Shown here piece after piece: positions 8,498 to 23,772 of a stretch of 64,000 bases of DNA. Position 1 is the first letter of the stretch; each line of letters opens with the position of its first letter. The notes under the pieces were generated by a model. That model had not been told where the DNA came from and ran no database searches. It saw nothing but the letters and a program-made list of their open reading frames with translations. Source of the stretch: Streptomyces sp. PCS3-D2 (GTDB lineage: Bacteria; Actinomycetota; Actinomycetes; Streptomycetales; Streptomycetaceae); assembly GCF_000612545.2 (NCBI RefSeq), contig NZ_CP097800.1, positions 868,001 through 932,000 on the forward strand, given 5' to 3'. The position numbers and the translations under genes were made by a program.

Positions 8498-9899
8498 GGC
8501 GGGTCCCGGCCGGCCTCCGGGCGAACACGGCGGCGGGGTTGAACAGGCCTGCCGGGTCGAGGGCGTCCTTGAGGTCGCGGTGCACGCGCAGGGCGACCGG
8601 GCCCAGTTCGCGTTCCAGCCAGTCCTGCTTGAGCTTGCCGACTCCGTGCTCGCCGGTGATAGTGCCGCCGAGGGACAGGGCGAGGGCCAGAATCGCGTCG
8701 AACGCCGTCCGGGCGCGGGCGTACTGCTCGGCGTCGTCGCCGTCGTAGAGGACCGTGGGGTGCATGTTGCCGTCGCCCGCGTGGCCGACGACCGCGACGG
8801 TCAGCCCCGCGTCGGCGCCGATCCGCGTACAGCCCTCGATCAGATCGGCGATGAGGGTGCGGGGCACGGCCACGTCCTCGGTCATGCAGGCGCCCCGGGC
8901 TTCGAGGGCGGCGAGGCTCACCCGGCGGGCACGCAGCAGCAGGGCGCCCTCCGCCGCGTCCTGCGTGGCGTGCGTGTACACCGCGCCGGCTTGCCGGAAC
9001 ACGCTTTCCATCTGGTCGAGTTCGGCTTCGCGGGTGCCTTCCGGCGCGTCGGACTGGCAGAGCAGCAGGGCTTGGTCGCCTTCGCCAGCGAGCTCGGTGC
9101 CGAGGTAGGCAGACGAGGCCCGCAGGGAGGTCGCGTCCATGATCTCCATGAGGGAGGGCACGAGGCCGGCCCGGACGATCCGGCTGACGCTGGCTCCCGC
9201 CCGGGCCACCGAGTCGAAGGCCGCGATGACGGTGCCGGGCGCGGAGGGCAGCGGGCGCAGGGCGAGAGTGGCCCGCGTGATGACCCCGAGGGTGCCCTCG
9301 CTGCCGACGAGGAGGCGGGTGAGGTCGTAGCCCGCGACGCCCTTGACGGTGCGGCGGCCGGTGCGCAGGAGGGAGCCGTCGGCGAGGACCGCGTCCAGGC
9401 CGAGGACGTAGTCGCCGGTGACCCCGTACTTGCCGCAGCACAGGCCGCCCGCGTTGGTGGCCAGGTTCCCGCCGAGGGTGCACGTGTCGAGGCTGGAGGG
9501 GTCGGGCGGGTAGTACAGGCCGTGGGCGGCGGCGGCCGTCTTCAGGTCCTGGTTGACGACGCCGGGTTCGACTACGGCGATCCGGTTGTCCGGGTCGAGT
9601 TCGAGGATCCGGTTCATCCGCGTGGTGGCCAGGACGACGCAGCCGTCGACGGCGTTGGCTGCGCCGGTCAGGCCCGTTCCGGCGCCCCGGGGAACGATCG
9701 GGACGCCGGCCGCCGCGCAGGCCCGTACGCATGCTCGCACCTGCTCGGCCGAGGCGGGCAGGACCACCGCGAGCGGCCGGCCGTACGGGGCGAGCGGCAT
9801 CATGTCGTGGGCATATCCGGTGGTGACGTCCGGGTCGGTGACCAGGGCGCCCTCGCCGTCGAGGGCGGCGCGGAGGGCGTCCAGCAGGGAGGCGGTCAT
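8487..9899 (-). CDS. GlcD-type FAD-linked 2-hydroxyacid oxidase/dehydrogenase
   Basis: A 470-residue VAO-type flavoprotein. The FAD-binding PCMH domain is at about residues 35-215 (VVLPASAEQVRACVRACAAA, PIVPRGAGTGLTGAANA, the pyrophosphate-binding GNLATNAGGLCCGKYG, LLVGSEGTLGVITRATL). The C-terminal domain ends VGHAGDGNMHPTVLYD and TGEHGVGKLKQDWL, as in glycolate oxidase GlcD and D-lactate dehydrogenases. It has an ATGA overlap with the ferredoxin gene. Substrate is probably a D-2-hydroxy acid; in context it may produce a 2-keto acid for transamination by one of the aminotransferases. Confidence 0.88.
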   Translation of the reverse strand: MTASLLDALRAALDGEGALVTDPDVTTGYAHDMMPLAPYGRPLAVVLPASAEQVRACVRACAAAGVPIVPRGAGTGLTGAANAVDGCVVLATTRMNRILELDPDNRIAVVEPGVVNQDLKTAAAAHGLYYPPDPSSLDTCTLGGNLATNAGGLCCGKYGVTGDYVLGLDAVLADGSLLRTGRRTVKGVAGYDLTRLLVGSEGTLGVITRATLALRPLPSAPGTVIAAFDSVARAGASVSRIVRAGLVPSLMEIMDATSLRASSAYLGTELAGEGDQALLLCQSDAPEGTREAELDQMESVFRQAGAVYTHATQDAAEGALLLRARRVSLAALEARGACMTEDVAVPRTLIADLIEGCTRIGADAGLTVAVVGHAGDGNMHPTVLYDGDDAEQYARARTAFDAILALALSLGGTITGEHGVGKLKQDWLERELGPVALRVHRDLKDALDPAGLFNPAAVFARRPAGTRRAG

Positions 9900-10108
9900 G
9901 CCGGCCGCCCGCCGGGGGTGGTGACGAGGATCGCCCGGGCGGGGCACAGGTCGGCAGCCTCCAGGACGGCGTCGGCGAGGTGCGCGGCCGGTTCCGGGTC
10001 CAGCAGCAGGACGATGCCGTCGGTCTCGTCCTGGTCGAAGACCGTGGCGGCGGACAGGACGCAGTGGCCGGCGCCGACACAGCGCTCGGGATCGAGGGTG
10101 ACCTTCAC
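9896..10108 (-). CDS. 3Fe-4S ferredoxin, partner of the adjacent P450
   Basis: A 70-residue small ferredoxin (VKVTLDPERCVGAGHCVLSA, then ADLCPARAILV). The C-x5-C spacing with a third Cys before Pro is the pattern of actinobacterial 3Fe-4S ferredoxins that feed electrons to cytochromes P450. GTG 10108 has AAGGAG eight bases upstream. It lies 38 bases downstream of the P450 gene, as expected for a redox pair. Confidence 0.9.
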   Translation of the reverse strand: MKVTLDPERCVGAGHCVLSAATVFDQDETDGIVLLLDPEPAAHLADAVLEAADLCPARAILVTTPGGRPA

Positions 10109-10146
10109 GGGGTCGGCTCCTTCGGTACGGGGGACGGGCGGCGGGG

Positions 10147-11383
10147 TCACCAGGTCACGGGCAGGGCGTGCAGCCCGTACACGGCCATGTCGGACTTGAA
10201 GCGGATCTCCTCCACGGGTACGGACGTGCGCAGCGTCGGGATCCGGCGGGCCACGGCCGCGTAGGCCTCCTGGAGTTCCACGCGGGCCAGCGACTGGCCC
10301 ATGCACTGGTGGGGCCCGTACCCGAACGCGAGGTGGCCGTGCGCGCGGGAGGCGGGGTCGAACCGCTCGCCGGCGGGGAAGCGTGCGGGGTCCCGGTTGG
10401 CGACGTTGATGGCGGCGACGGCGCCCTCCCCGGCCCGTACGAGCCGGTCGCCGACCTCCACGTCCTCGACAGCGATCCGGCGGATGCCGCGCTGGACCAC
10501 GGTGAGGTGGCGCAGCATCTCCTCGACGGTGTCGGCGAGCAGCTCGGGGTCGTCGTCGTCCGTGCCGAGGGCGGCGAAGTGGTCGGGGTGGCGCAGCAGT
10601 GTCAGTACCCCGAGGGAGATCATGTTGGCGGTGGTGTCGTGGCCGGCGGTGAGCAACAGGAGTGCCATGGCGGCGAGTTGGCGCCCGGTCATGGTCCCGT
10701 CGGGCAGGTGGCGGGCGGCCATGCGGCCGATGAAGCCGTCGCGCGGTTCCCGTTCGGCGGCGGCGACGAGCTCCTCCAGGTAGTCCTGGAGGGCCTGCCG
10801 GGCGGCGGCGGCGCTCTCGGTGGTACCGGCGACGACGTTCATGGTGTGGGTCAGGCCGCGGAAGAGTTCGCGGTCTTCGAAGGGCACCCCGAGGAATTCG
10901 CAGATGACGGTGAGCGCGACGGGCAGGGCCAGGTCGGCCACCAGGTCGGCCTCTGTGCCGCGGAGCATCCGGTCCAGGCAGTCGTCGATGACGGCGCGGA
11001 CGGCGGGGCGCCACTGCTCGGCCCGTTTGACGGTGAACTCGCCGAGTGCCAGGCGCCGTAGGGCGTCGTGGCGCGGGTTGTCCATGACGAGCAGGGTCGG
11101 CTCGACGGCGGTCTCGGCGAGGGCGACGGCGCTGGACAGTGGGTAGCCGGGGCGGCTCTTGTCGGCGCTGAACCGGGGGTCGGACAGCACGGTACGGGCG
11201 TCGTCGAAACCCGTGAACAGCCAGGGGCGGACCCCGTTCCACAGCGTCACGCGGGGCACGGTGCCCGCCTCCCGGATGGCGGTGGCCTCCCGGGGCGGGG
11301 TGAACGGGCACTGCCGGTCCATGGGGTAGTGCGGGTCGGTCGTCGGGTCGGCCATCGGGTCGGTCGTCGCGTCGGCCATCGGG

Positions 11384-11391
<8 letters not shown>
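10147..11391 (-). CDS. Cytochrome P450 monooxygenase
   Basis: A 414-residue bacterial class I P450. Seen: I-helix oxygen-activation motif TAGHDTTAN, ExxR in EEMLRHL, and the heme-thiolate loop FGYGPHQCMGQSLAR. It starts at ATG 11391, overlapping the NRPS stop by 8 bases. The N-terminus is unusual: MTDPMADATTDPMADPTTDP is a repeated peptide encoded by near-identical 15-24-base units at about 11335-11391, so internal starts (ATG 11355 or others) are possible. Likely to hydroxylate or cross-link a carrier-bound or released product. Confidence 0.92.
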
Positions 11392-17880
<6,489 letters not shown>

Positions 17881-17884
<4 letters not shown>

Positions 17885-18306
17885 GGAGCCGGGGTCACCT
17901 CCTGCGGGGCGCGTTCGAGGGCCTCGACGACGCTGGCGGTGTCGAAGAGGTCGAGGTAGCGGGAGATCAGTCCATCGCGGACGGTGAACACGTTCATCCA
18001 CTGGGCCTCGTAGCGCGCCTCGTTGGCCAGGACCAGGGTGCGGCTCACGCCCAGCACCACGATCCGGTCCCCGGCGTCGAGGTAGTCGTAGGCCTCGCAC
18101 TCCTGGACCCGGATCAGCTCGCGGACGATGGCGAAGAACTCGCGGAAGCCCTCGACGCCGCGGTAGACGCCGGCCCACGGCAGCGAGGCGGGGCCGTGGT
18201 AGACCCATTCGAAGTCGGGGGCGAGCAGCAGCTCGATGTCGGCGAGGCGGCCCTCGTCGAACAACCGGAAGAAGGTGCGGATCACTTCCACGTTCTGTGT
18301 GCTCAT
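17881..18306 (-). CDS. SnoaL-like / NTF2-fold protein
   Basis: A 141-residue single-domain NTF2-like protein: MSTQNVEVIRTFFRLFDEGR, then LLAPDFEWVYHGPA, GVEGFREFFAIVRELI and WMNVFTVRDGLISRYLDLFD, the typical alpha+beta cone fold of SnoaL/ketosteroid-isomerase relatives. These act as cyclases, isomerases, hydroxylase partners or binding proteins; the specific role is not deducible. Both ends overlap neighbours by 4 bases (ATGA and GTGA), so it is translationally coupled between the two-domain aminotransferase and the NRPS. Confidence 0.85.
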
Positions 18307-20510
18307 GCGTTGTTCCTCGAATAGGCGGGGGTGGGGGTGCGCGGCGTACGCCGCTTCGGCCGGCCGGACAGGCGCTGGCCCAGCCGGAACAGGGCGGCGT
18401 GGGCGAGGAGCCGGACCGGACCGGTGCGGGAGAGCCGGCGGGCGCTGCGCATGACCTGGCGGATCTCCCGCTCGGTGGCGGTCAGCGGCAGCAGGAACAC
18501 GTCGTAGACGACGAAGGCGCGGGCGCGGTTGATCCACCAGAGGATGAGGGCGTACGTCATCCACTCGCCTTCGGGGTCGACGAAGCGGCCGAGGACTCCG
18601 GGTACGCGTGGTTCGAACCGGCCGAGCATGCCCTCGGCGAAGCGGCGGCCGACCACTCCGCGCGGCCCGTCGTCCATGGCCGCGAGCCCGGCGCGCACCA
18701 GGTCCGACAAGGCCCCGACGCGTTCGGGCAGGCCCAGGGCGTCGACCTGGCCGATGGCCTGGAGGGCGAAGTGGGCGCCCAAACCGTGGGCGTGGTGGGT
18801 GCGCAGTTCCTCGACCAGCAGCGGGTTGGTCCTGCGCGCGGCCTCTTGGACCTCGTCGGATACGAGGGCGGCGCCGGTGGGGAAACAGCCGTAACTCAGT
18901 GCCTTGGACAGGCTCATGAGGTCGATGTAGGGGAGCCGGCCGTGGTGGGCGAAGCGAGTGCCGCACCGGTAGTAGGACGTCAGGACCTCGTCGACGCCGA
19001 CGAGGTAGCCGTGCTGGGCCCGGCCCTCGGTGACGGTGTCGAGGAGGGGGCCGGGGATCGCGGTGTAGGCGTCGGAACTGCCATGGACCAGTTCGATCCA
19101 CACGAGTCCGATGTCGCCCCCGGCCGCCTCCTCGCGGAACTCGTCGACGGCGTGCGGGGTGAAGGGGTCGATGTAGCGGATGTCGTCGTAGAGGGGGCCG
19201 AAGGGCGCGCGGGTGCGGTCGGCGGCGGTGGCCAGCAGGGAGACGAGGGTCTTGCCGCCGTAGTTGTGCTTGAAGACGACGATGCGCCGCTGCCGGGGGC
19301 GGGCGAGGCGGGCCAGGGTGATGGCGCTCTCCACCGCGGACGCGCCGCTGACGGCGGGGAAGGTGTGGGGCAGGCCGGTTTCCCGGGCCAGGACCTCTTC
19401 GAGCTCGCGGACGTGGCCCCGGGCCGGGTCGTGGCCCCGTACGACGTCGGTCAGGGCATCGGCGGGGTTGTGGCCGGCCACGCCGAGCCCGGCTCCGCAG
19501 AGCCCGTCGACCAGGTCCAGTTCGCGGCCCGAGTCGAGGCGGACGGTGAGCCGGGAGCCCTTGGCGCGGACGACGTTCAGCGCGCCGTGCAGCTTGCGCT
19601 GCATGCGCGCCGCCATCGGGTTCACGTGGCGGGCGTACAGGTCGAGGGTGGCCTGCCGGTCTGCGGCGGCCGCCGCGAGGACGCGGTGCACCGGGGCGGC
19701 GGCGTCCCAGCGGGGCAGCAGCCGGGCGATGACGGCGCGCATGGCGACGGTGTTGCCGCCGTAGGTGTTGGAATGCAGGAATCCGGTCTGCGGGGTGGTC
19801 CACGGCTCGAACGTGTCGTGAGTGCCGGTGAAGGCGCCGAACGGGACCTCGTGCCCGGTGAGGGATTCGCCGAGGACGACGAGGTCGGGGCGGAGCGCGG
19901 TGACGGCGGGGTCCGCCGGGCTGTCCGGGGCGATGTCGCTGAGGTCGACGACGATGCGGGCTCCGGTGGCGCGCGCGGTGCGGGCCAGTTCGGCGACGGC
20001 GGCCCGGGCGCTGTCGTCGAGGAGTTCGGGGGCGCGTACGACGAGCCCGCACACCGGGGTGCCGGTGCCCTGCAGGGCGGAGCGCAGGCCGTCCACGGTG
20101 GTGTGGGTGAGGAGGCCGGGGGCGAGGGCGAGGTCGGGGCCTTCGGCGAGGGGGTCGGCGCGGCGGGCGAGGGTGCCGTCAGGGTCGAGAACGAGGACCC
20201 GGCCTCGGTGGACGGCGGCGGTCGCGGCGGCGCGGTGGCGCAGCAGTTTGACGGCGCCGTGCAGGGCCTCGTAGCGGGAGTTGGCGAAGAAACTGCGGTA
20301 GCGGGTGCCGGCCGGGCGGTCGCCCAGTTCCCGGACGAACTCGCTGAGGAGGTGGCCGGCCTGCGCGGATTCGGCGGTCACGAACCAGGACGGCATGGCG
20401 AAGACGGGCTGTTCCTGCGCGATGAGGTCGGCCAGGATGCCGAGGGTCTGCGGGCCGGCCGGGCGCAGGTGCGACACGGGGCCGGGTGGGGCCTGGGGGT
20501 TCGGGTTCAT
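18303..20510 (-). CDS. Tandem class III aminotransferase: degenerate N-terminal half plus catalytic C-terminal half
   Basis: 735 residues, about 1.7 times the normal length. The C-terminal half (about 330-735) is a class III aminotransferase: LDLVDGLCGAGLGVAGHNP, FKHNYGGKTLVSLL, LVGVDEVLTSYYRCG with the PLP-contacting Asp, and DLMSLSKALSYGCFPTGAA with the Schiff-base Lys at about 536. The N-terminal half looks like a second copy of the PLP domain: FFANSRYEALHGAVKLLRHR matches the substrate helix, but the Lys position reads LVVLGESLTGHEVPFGA (Glu for Lys), so it should be catalytically dead. Functional classes include transamination and aminomutation; it could aminate the aldehyde released by the NRPS. 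ATG 20510 is chosen as the first start after non-coding sequence. The stop overlaps the SnoaL start (ATGA). Confidence 0.8.
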   Translation of the reverse strand: MNPNPQAPPGPVSHLRPAGPQTLGILADLIAQEQPVFAMPSWFVTAESAQAGHLLSEFVRELGDRPAGTRYRSFFANSRYEALHGAVKLLRHRAAATAAVHRGRVLVLDPDGTLARRADPLAEGPDLALAPGLLTHTTVDGLRSALQGTGTPVCGLVVRAPELLDDSARAAVAELARTARATGARIVVDLSDIAPDSPADPAVTALRPDLVVLGESLTGHEVPFGAFTGTHDTFEPWTTPQTGFLHSNTYGGNTVAMRAVIARLLPRWDAAAPVHRVLAAAAADRQATLDLYARHVNPMAARMQRKLHGALNVVRAKGSRLTVRLDSGRELDLVDGLCGAGLGVAGHNPADALTDVVRGHDPARGHVRELEEVLARETGLPHTFPAVSGASAVESAITLARLARPRQRRIVVFKHNYGGKTLVSLLATAADRTRAPFGPLYDDIRYIDPFTPHAVDEFREEAAGGDIGLVWIELVHGSSDAYTAIPGPLLDTVTEGRAQHGYLVGVDEVLTSYYRCGTRFAHHGRLPYIDLMSLSKALSYGCFPTGAALVSDEVQEAARRTNPLLVEELRTHHAHGLGAHFALQAIGQVDALGLPERVGALSDLVRAGLAAMDDGPRGVVGRRFAEGMLGRFEPRVPGVLGRFVDPEGEWMTYALILWWINRARAFVVYDVFLLPLTATEREIRQVMRSARRLSRTGPVRLLAHAALFRLGQRLSGRPKRRTPRTPTPAYSRNNA

Positions 20511-20674
20511 GACGCCATCTCGCTCGTGGGAGGGATCCCGGCGGCGGGTGTCCGCGGGACCCGGTGTTCTTGGCAGAACCGGTTGCGGGGTCGGCCACGG
20601 CGCGCGGCCGGCGGTACCGAGGCCGGGCGAAGGCCGATCAGCGGGCCGGCACCGGGCAGGGCCGGGCGGCGGGG

Positions 20675-20820
20675 GCGCGCTGTCAGGTGCACTTGCCCGC
20701 CGCCCCGGACCCCAGGAGACCGCGACACACACGGCGCCGGACTCCACACCGTCGGCAGAACTGCCGCCGGCCAGGACCGGGCGACGGGGAGCGCGCTGTC
20801 AGGTACGCTTCCCCGCCGCC
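20675..20820. repeat. Imperfect direct repeat in the only large gap of the operon
   Basis: Two copies of a unit of about 30 bases (GCGCGCTGTCAGGT, then CCCGCCGCCC) at 20675-20706 and 20791-20820, 116 bases apart, between the GH35-like gene and the two-domain aminotransferase gene. The second copy abuts the GH35 stop. The gap 20511-20827 holds no gene I can support. It breaks an otherwise overlapping gene series, so it may carry an internal promoter or terminator. Confidence 0.4.
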
Positions 20821-20827
20821 CGGGGTG

Positions 20828-22738
20828 TCAGGAGGCCGTGACGCGCTTCGCGTCGGCCTCTTCGCCGGCCCAGATGAGGGCGACGGGGGTCGTGGACGGC
20901 TCCGCGGGGGTGGCGAGCCAGCCCGTGAGTGCGCCGTCCTGGGTGACGAGGACCGCGGCGGAGCCGGCGGGCAGCTCCAGCGTCCAACCACTGCCGGTGA
21001 CCCGGTCGTCCGCGTCGGTGGGGTTGAACGCGCCGATGACGCGGACGCCGCCGGGGCCGGAGCGGCTCAGGACGCGGGCCCGGCCGTGCGCCGTGGTCCA
21101 GCGCGGCCCGGCCGGGGCCGGGAGCGTGGCGGCGAACGCGGCGACGAACGCGGCGACCGCGCCCCCGGCGGGCTGGTCGGCCGGGAGCCTCAGTTCGCCG
21201 GGGAGGTCGCCCTCGGGGTGCCCGGCCCGCAGCACGGCGACGGGGACGGGGGTGCCGTCGGCGGCGGGCGCGGGCTGCTCGTCAAGCCAGCCGAGACCGA
21301 TCAGCCGCCCGGAGTCGGCCAGTTGACGGTGCACGGCGTCGGCGAGCTCTGCGAGGACCGTGCCGCCGGTGCGCTGCCAGGCCCCGGTCTGGGGCAGGGC
21401 CCGGTCTACGAGGACCACCGCGTCGCGGTCCAGGACGCTGCCGGTCAGCAGGTCACCGTGGCGTTCGAGGAACGCGGCCAGCAGCCGCAGGCCCTCGGCG
21501 TTGGCCTGGTGGGAGCCGGCCTCGGCGAGCGGCGCACCCGGGGTGTACGGCGGTGCGTGCAGGCCGGGATCGACACCTTCGGCGCGCAGTCCGTCGGGGT
21601 CCATGTCGACCAGGGGGCCCCAGTTCTCCGTGGCGCAGGCGGTGTAGACGCTGATGGTGGTGGAGCCCAGCAGGAGGGCCAGCAGGGCGTTGAAGACGGG
21701 GGTCGCCGGCCGGGCGAAGGACGCGTCGGTCCAGGTGAAGCCCCAGTTCGCCTCGACCACGTCGGTGCCGCCGAGGAGGATCCCGGCCAGGTGGGAGCCG
21801 AAGGCGGCGGTCTCCCGCGCCGGATTGCCGATCCATTCGGTGTGGCCGACGAAGTACCCGGAGCCCTGGATGGCGCGCTGCCGGGCTGCCCAGGCGTCGA
21901 AGGCGGCGCGCGGTGCGGTGACCCCGGTGAGGGGGACGTTGGCCAGCCGGGCCGGGCCTTCGGGGAAGAGCGCGGAGATCCGGTCCCACAGGCCGACGAT
22001 GCCGTGCCCGGACCACCGGGACCACAGCTGTCGCGTGGCGCTGGTCCACCGGGTGACGTCCTCGGAGGCGAGGGCGGCCTCGTCGGTCAGGCCGTGGCCG
22101 GTGAGCCAGTGGGCGAAGGCGCGGCGGGCGGCCGGCGAGGCGTCCTGGGCGTCCACGGGGAGGTGGGCGTCTCCGCAGGTGCCTTCGTTGCCGAGTTGGA
22201 GGGCGACGACGGGGCCGTCGGGGGCGGTGGCCCCGGCGACGACCTCGTCGGCGACGGCCTTCAGCCAGGTCTCCGTCTCGGCCTGGACGGCCGGGTCGAG
22301 GAGGCTGGGCAGCGGCTTGCCCTGGGAGGTGAGGACGGTGCCGTCGAGCCCCTGATAGGGGGTGTGTCCGGGGCCGCAGAGCCGGTCGGGCAGCCCGCCG
22401 AGCTGGACCTCGGCGTGGATGAAGGGGCCGGGCTTGAGGAGGACGCCCAGTCCGGCGGCCGCGGCGAGCTCCAGCAGTCCGACGACGTCGCGCTGAGGGT
22501 CGGTCTTCCCGGTGAAGTCGAAGGAGGGACCCCCCTCGCCGAGGGGCCCGCCGGTCTCGTGGAAGCGCCAGGGGAGGTAGCAGGACACGACGTCAACGCC
22601 CAGGGCGCGCAGTTCGCGCAGGTTGGCGGCCCAGTTGGCGGGGTCGGCCCGGTAGTAGGGGTACTCGCCGACGACGACGGGCCGGCGGGTGCCGGGGACG
22701 AGCGCCTCGGCGAGTGCGGCGCGCGGCGTGGGACTCAT
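20828..22738 (-). CDS. GH35-like beta-galactosidase, intracellular
   Basis: 636 residues with a GH35-type TIM barrel. Seen: GEYPYYRADPANWAANLREL, VSCYLPWRFHE, VLLKPGPFIHAEVQLGGLP, and VVALQLGNEGTCGD with acid/base Glu185. GYFVGHTEWIG carries the probable nucleophile Glu301. Both catalytic acids are present. C-terminal beta-rich domains follow (about 430-636). No signal peptide is visible, so it acts in the cytoplasm. It has ATGA overlap with the dehydrogenase gene. A glycosidase inside a putative azasugar operon could be a resistant decoy or target, a trimming enzyme for a glycosylated intermediate, or a catabolic leftover; these cannot be told apart from sequence. Confidence 0.82.
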   Translation of the reverse strand: MSPTPRAALAEALVPGTRRPVVVGEYPYYRADPANWAANLRELRALGVDVVSCYLPWRFHETGGPLGEGGPSFDFTGKTDPQRDVVGLLELAAAAGLGVLLKPGPFIHAEVQLGGLPDRLCGPGHTPYQGLDGTVLTSQGKPLPSLLDPAVQAETETWLKAVADEVVAGATAPDGPVVALQLGNEGTCGDAHLPVDAQDASPAARRAFAHWLTGHGLTDEAALASEDVTRWTSATRQLWSRWSGHGIVGLWDRISALFPEGPARLANVPLTGVTAPRAAFDAWAARQRAIQGSGYFVGHTEWIGNPARETAAFGSHLAGILLGGTDVVEANWGFTWTDASFARPATPVFNALLALLLGSTTISVYTACATENWGPLVDMDPDGLRAEGVDPGLHAPPYTPGAPLAEAGSHQANAEGLRLLAAFLERHGDLLTGSVLDRDAVVLVDRALPQTGAWQRTGGTVLAELADAVHRQLADSGRLIGLGWLDEQPAPAADGTPVPVAVLRAGHPEGDLPGELRLPADQPAGGAVAAFVAAFAATLPAPAGPRWTTAHGRARVLSRSGPGGVRVIGAFNPTDADDRVTGSGWTLELPAGSAAVLVTQDGALTGWLATPAEPSTTPVALIWAGEEADAKRVTAS

Positions 22739-23772
22739 GCGTCCGCCCCTTCGTGCGGAGGTACGAGGACGACCTTCAGGGCGGTGTACTCGGCGCCGGG
22801 GACGGCGGCGAGGGCCTTGAACGCCTCTTCGTGGTCGGCGAGGGCGAAGCGGTGGGTGACCACGCGCTCCAGCGGCAGCTGCCGGGCCAGCTCGACGGCC
22901 TTGGGGAAGATCATGCTGTTGTAGTCGCCGGCGCCGATGATCTGCAGGCCGCGCTGGAGCAGGGTGAGCGGCCGGACGGTGGCGGAGGCGTTGCTGTTGA
23001 AGCCCATGACGACGACGCGGCCGCGAACGGCGGCGTAGCCGATGCTCTGCTCCAGGAGGTTGCCCACGGAGTCGACGACGAGGTCGCCTCGCTCGGTGAG
23101 GGCGGGGTCGTCGGGGGTGTGGACGGTGACGCGGCCTCCGAACTCGGGGGCGTCGAAGATCTCCTGGCCGAGCCGGCCGCGTACGGGGTCGGGCTCCACG
23201 AGGAGGACGGTGGCACCGTACCGCTGGGCGGCCATGGCGGTGACGACGCCCATGGGGCCGCCACCGACGACGACGGCGGTCTCGCCCGCCGCCAGGCGGC
23301 CGGCATCGATGTTGTTGAGTGCGCAGGCGAGCGGTTCGACGACGACGGCGCGGTCGAAGTCCATGTCCTCGGGGATGGCGTGGAAGAAGAGCTCGGGGAG
23401 GCGGATGAACTCGGCGAAGGAGCCGTCGTAGTCCAGGCCGACCTCGGTGCCGGCCTTGCGGCCGCAGAAGTTCCAGTGGCCTTCGAGGCAGGTGGGGCAG
23501 TTGCCGCAGTACAGGGTGGGGTTGACGATGACCCGGTCGCCGACGGCGAAGCGGGTGACGCCCGGGCCGGTGGAGTCGACGACGCCGACGGCCTCGTGGC
23601 CCATGACGACACCGGTCTCGGCCGGGAACTTGCCCACGAGGACGCTGCGGTCGGTACCGCAGATGCCGCTCTGGGTGACGCGGATGACGATGTCGTCCGC
23701 GGCCAGGGGTTCCGGCTTGGGGTGGTCGACGAGGGCGAGCGTGCGGTCTGCGGTCAGCGTCAGCGCCTTCAT
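22735..23772 (-). CDS. Zinc-dependent polyol dehydrogenase (GutB1-like position in azasugar signature)
   Basis: A 345-residue medium-chain Zn dehydrogenase of the sorbitol/threonine dehydrogenase group. Catalytic Zn ligands are in SGICGTDRS and MGHEAVGVV. A four-cysteine structural Zn lobe reads CGNCPTCLEGHWNFC. The Rossmann motif is VVVGGGPMGVV. In the azasugar pathway GutB1 oxidises the terminal hydroxyl of 2-amino-2-deoxymannitol, and the amino aldehyde closes to an iminosugar; that role is inferred here from gene order and family. Both ends overlap neighbouring genes by 4 bases (ATGA). Confidence 0.87.
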   Translation of the reverse strand: MKALTLTADRTLALVDHPKPEPLAADDIVIRVTQSGICGTDRSVLVGKFPAETGVVMGHEAVGVVDSTGPGVTRFAVGDRVIVNPTLYCGNCPTCLEGHWNFCGRKAGTEVGLDYDGSFAEFIRLPELFFHAIPEDMDFDRAVVVEPLACALNNIDAGRLAAGETAVVVGGGPMGVVTAMAAQRYGATVLLVEPDPVRGRLGQEIFDAPEFGGRVTVHTPDDPALTERGDLVVDSVGNLLEQSIGYAAVRGRVVVMGFNSNASATVRPLTLLQRGLQIIGAGDYNSMIFPKAVELARQLPLERVVTHRFALADHEEAFKALAAVPGAEYTALKVVLVPPHEGADA

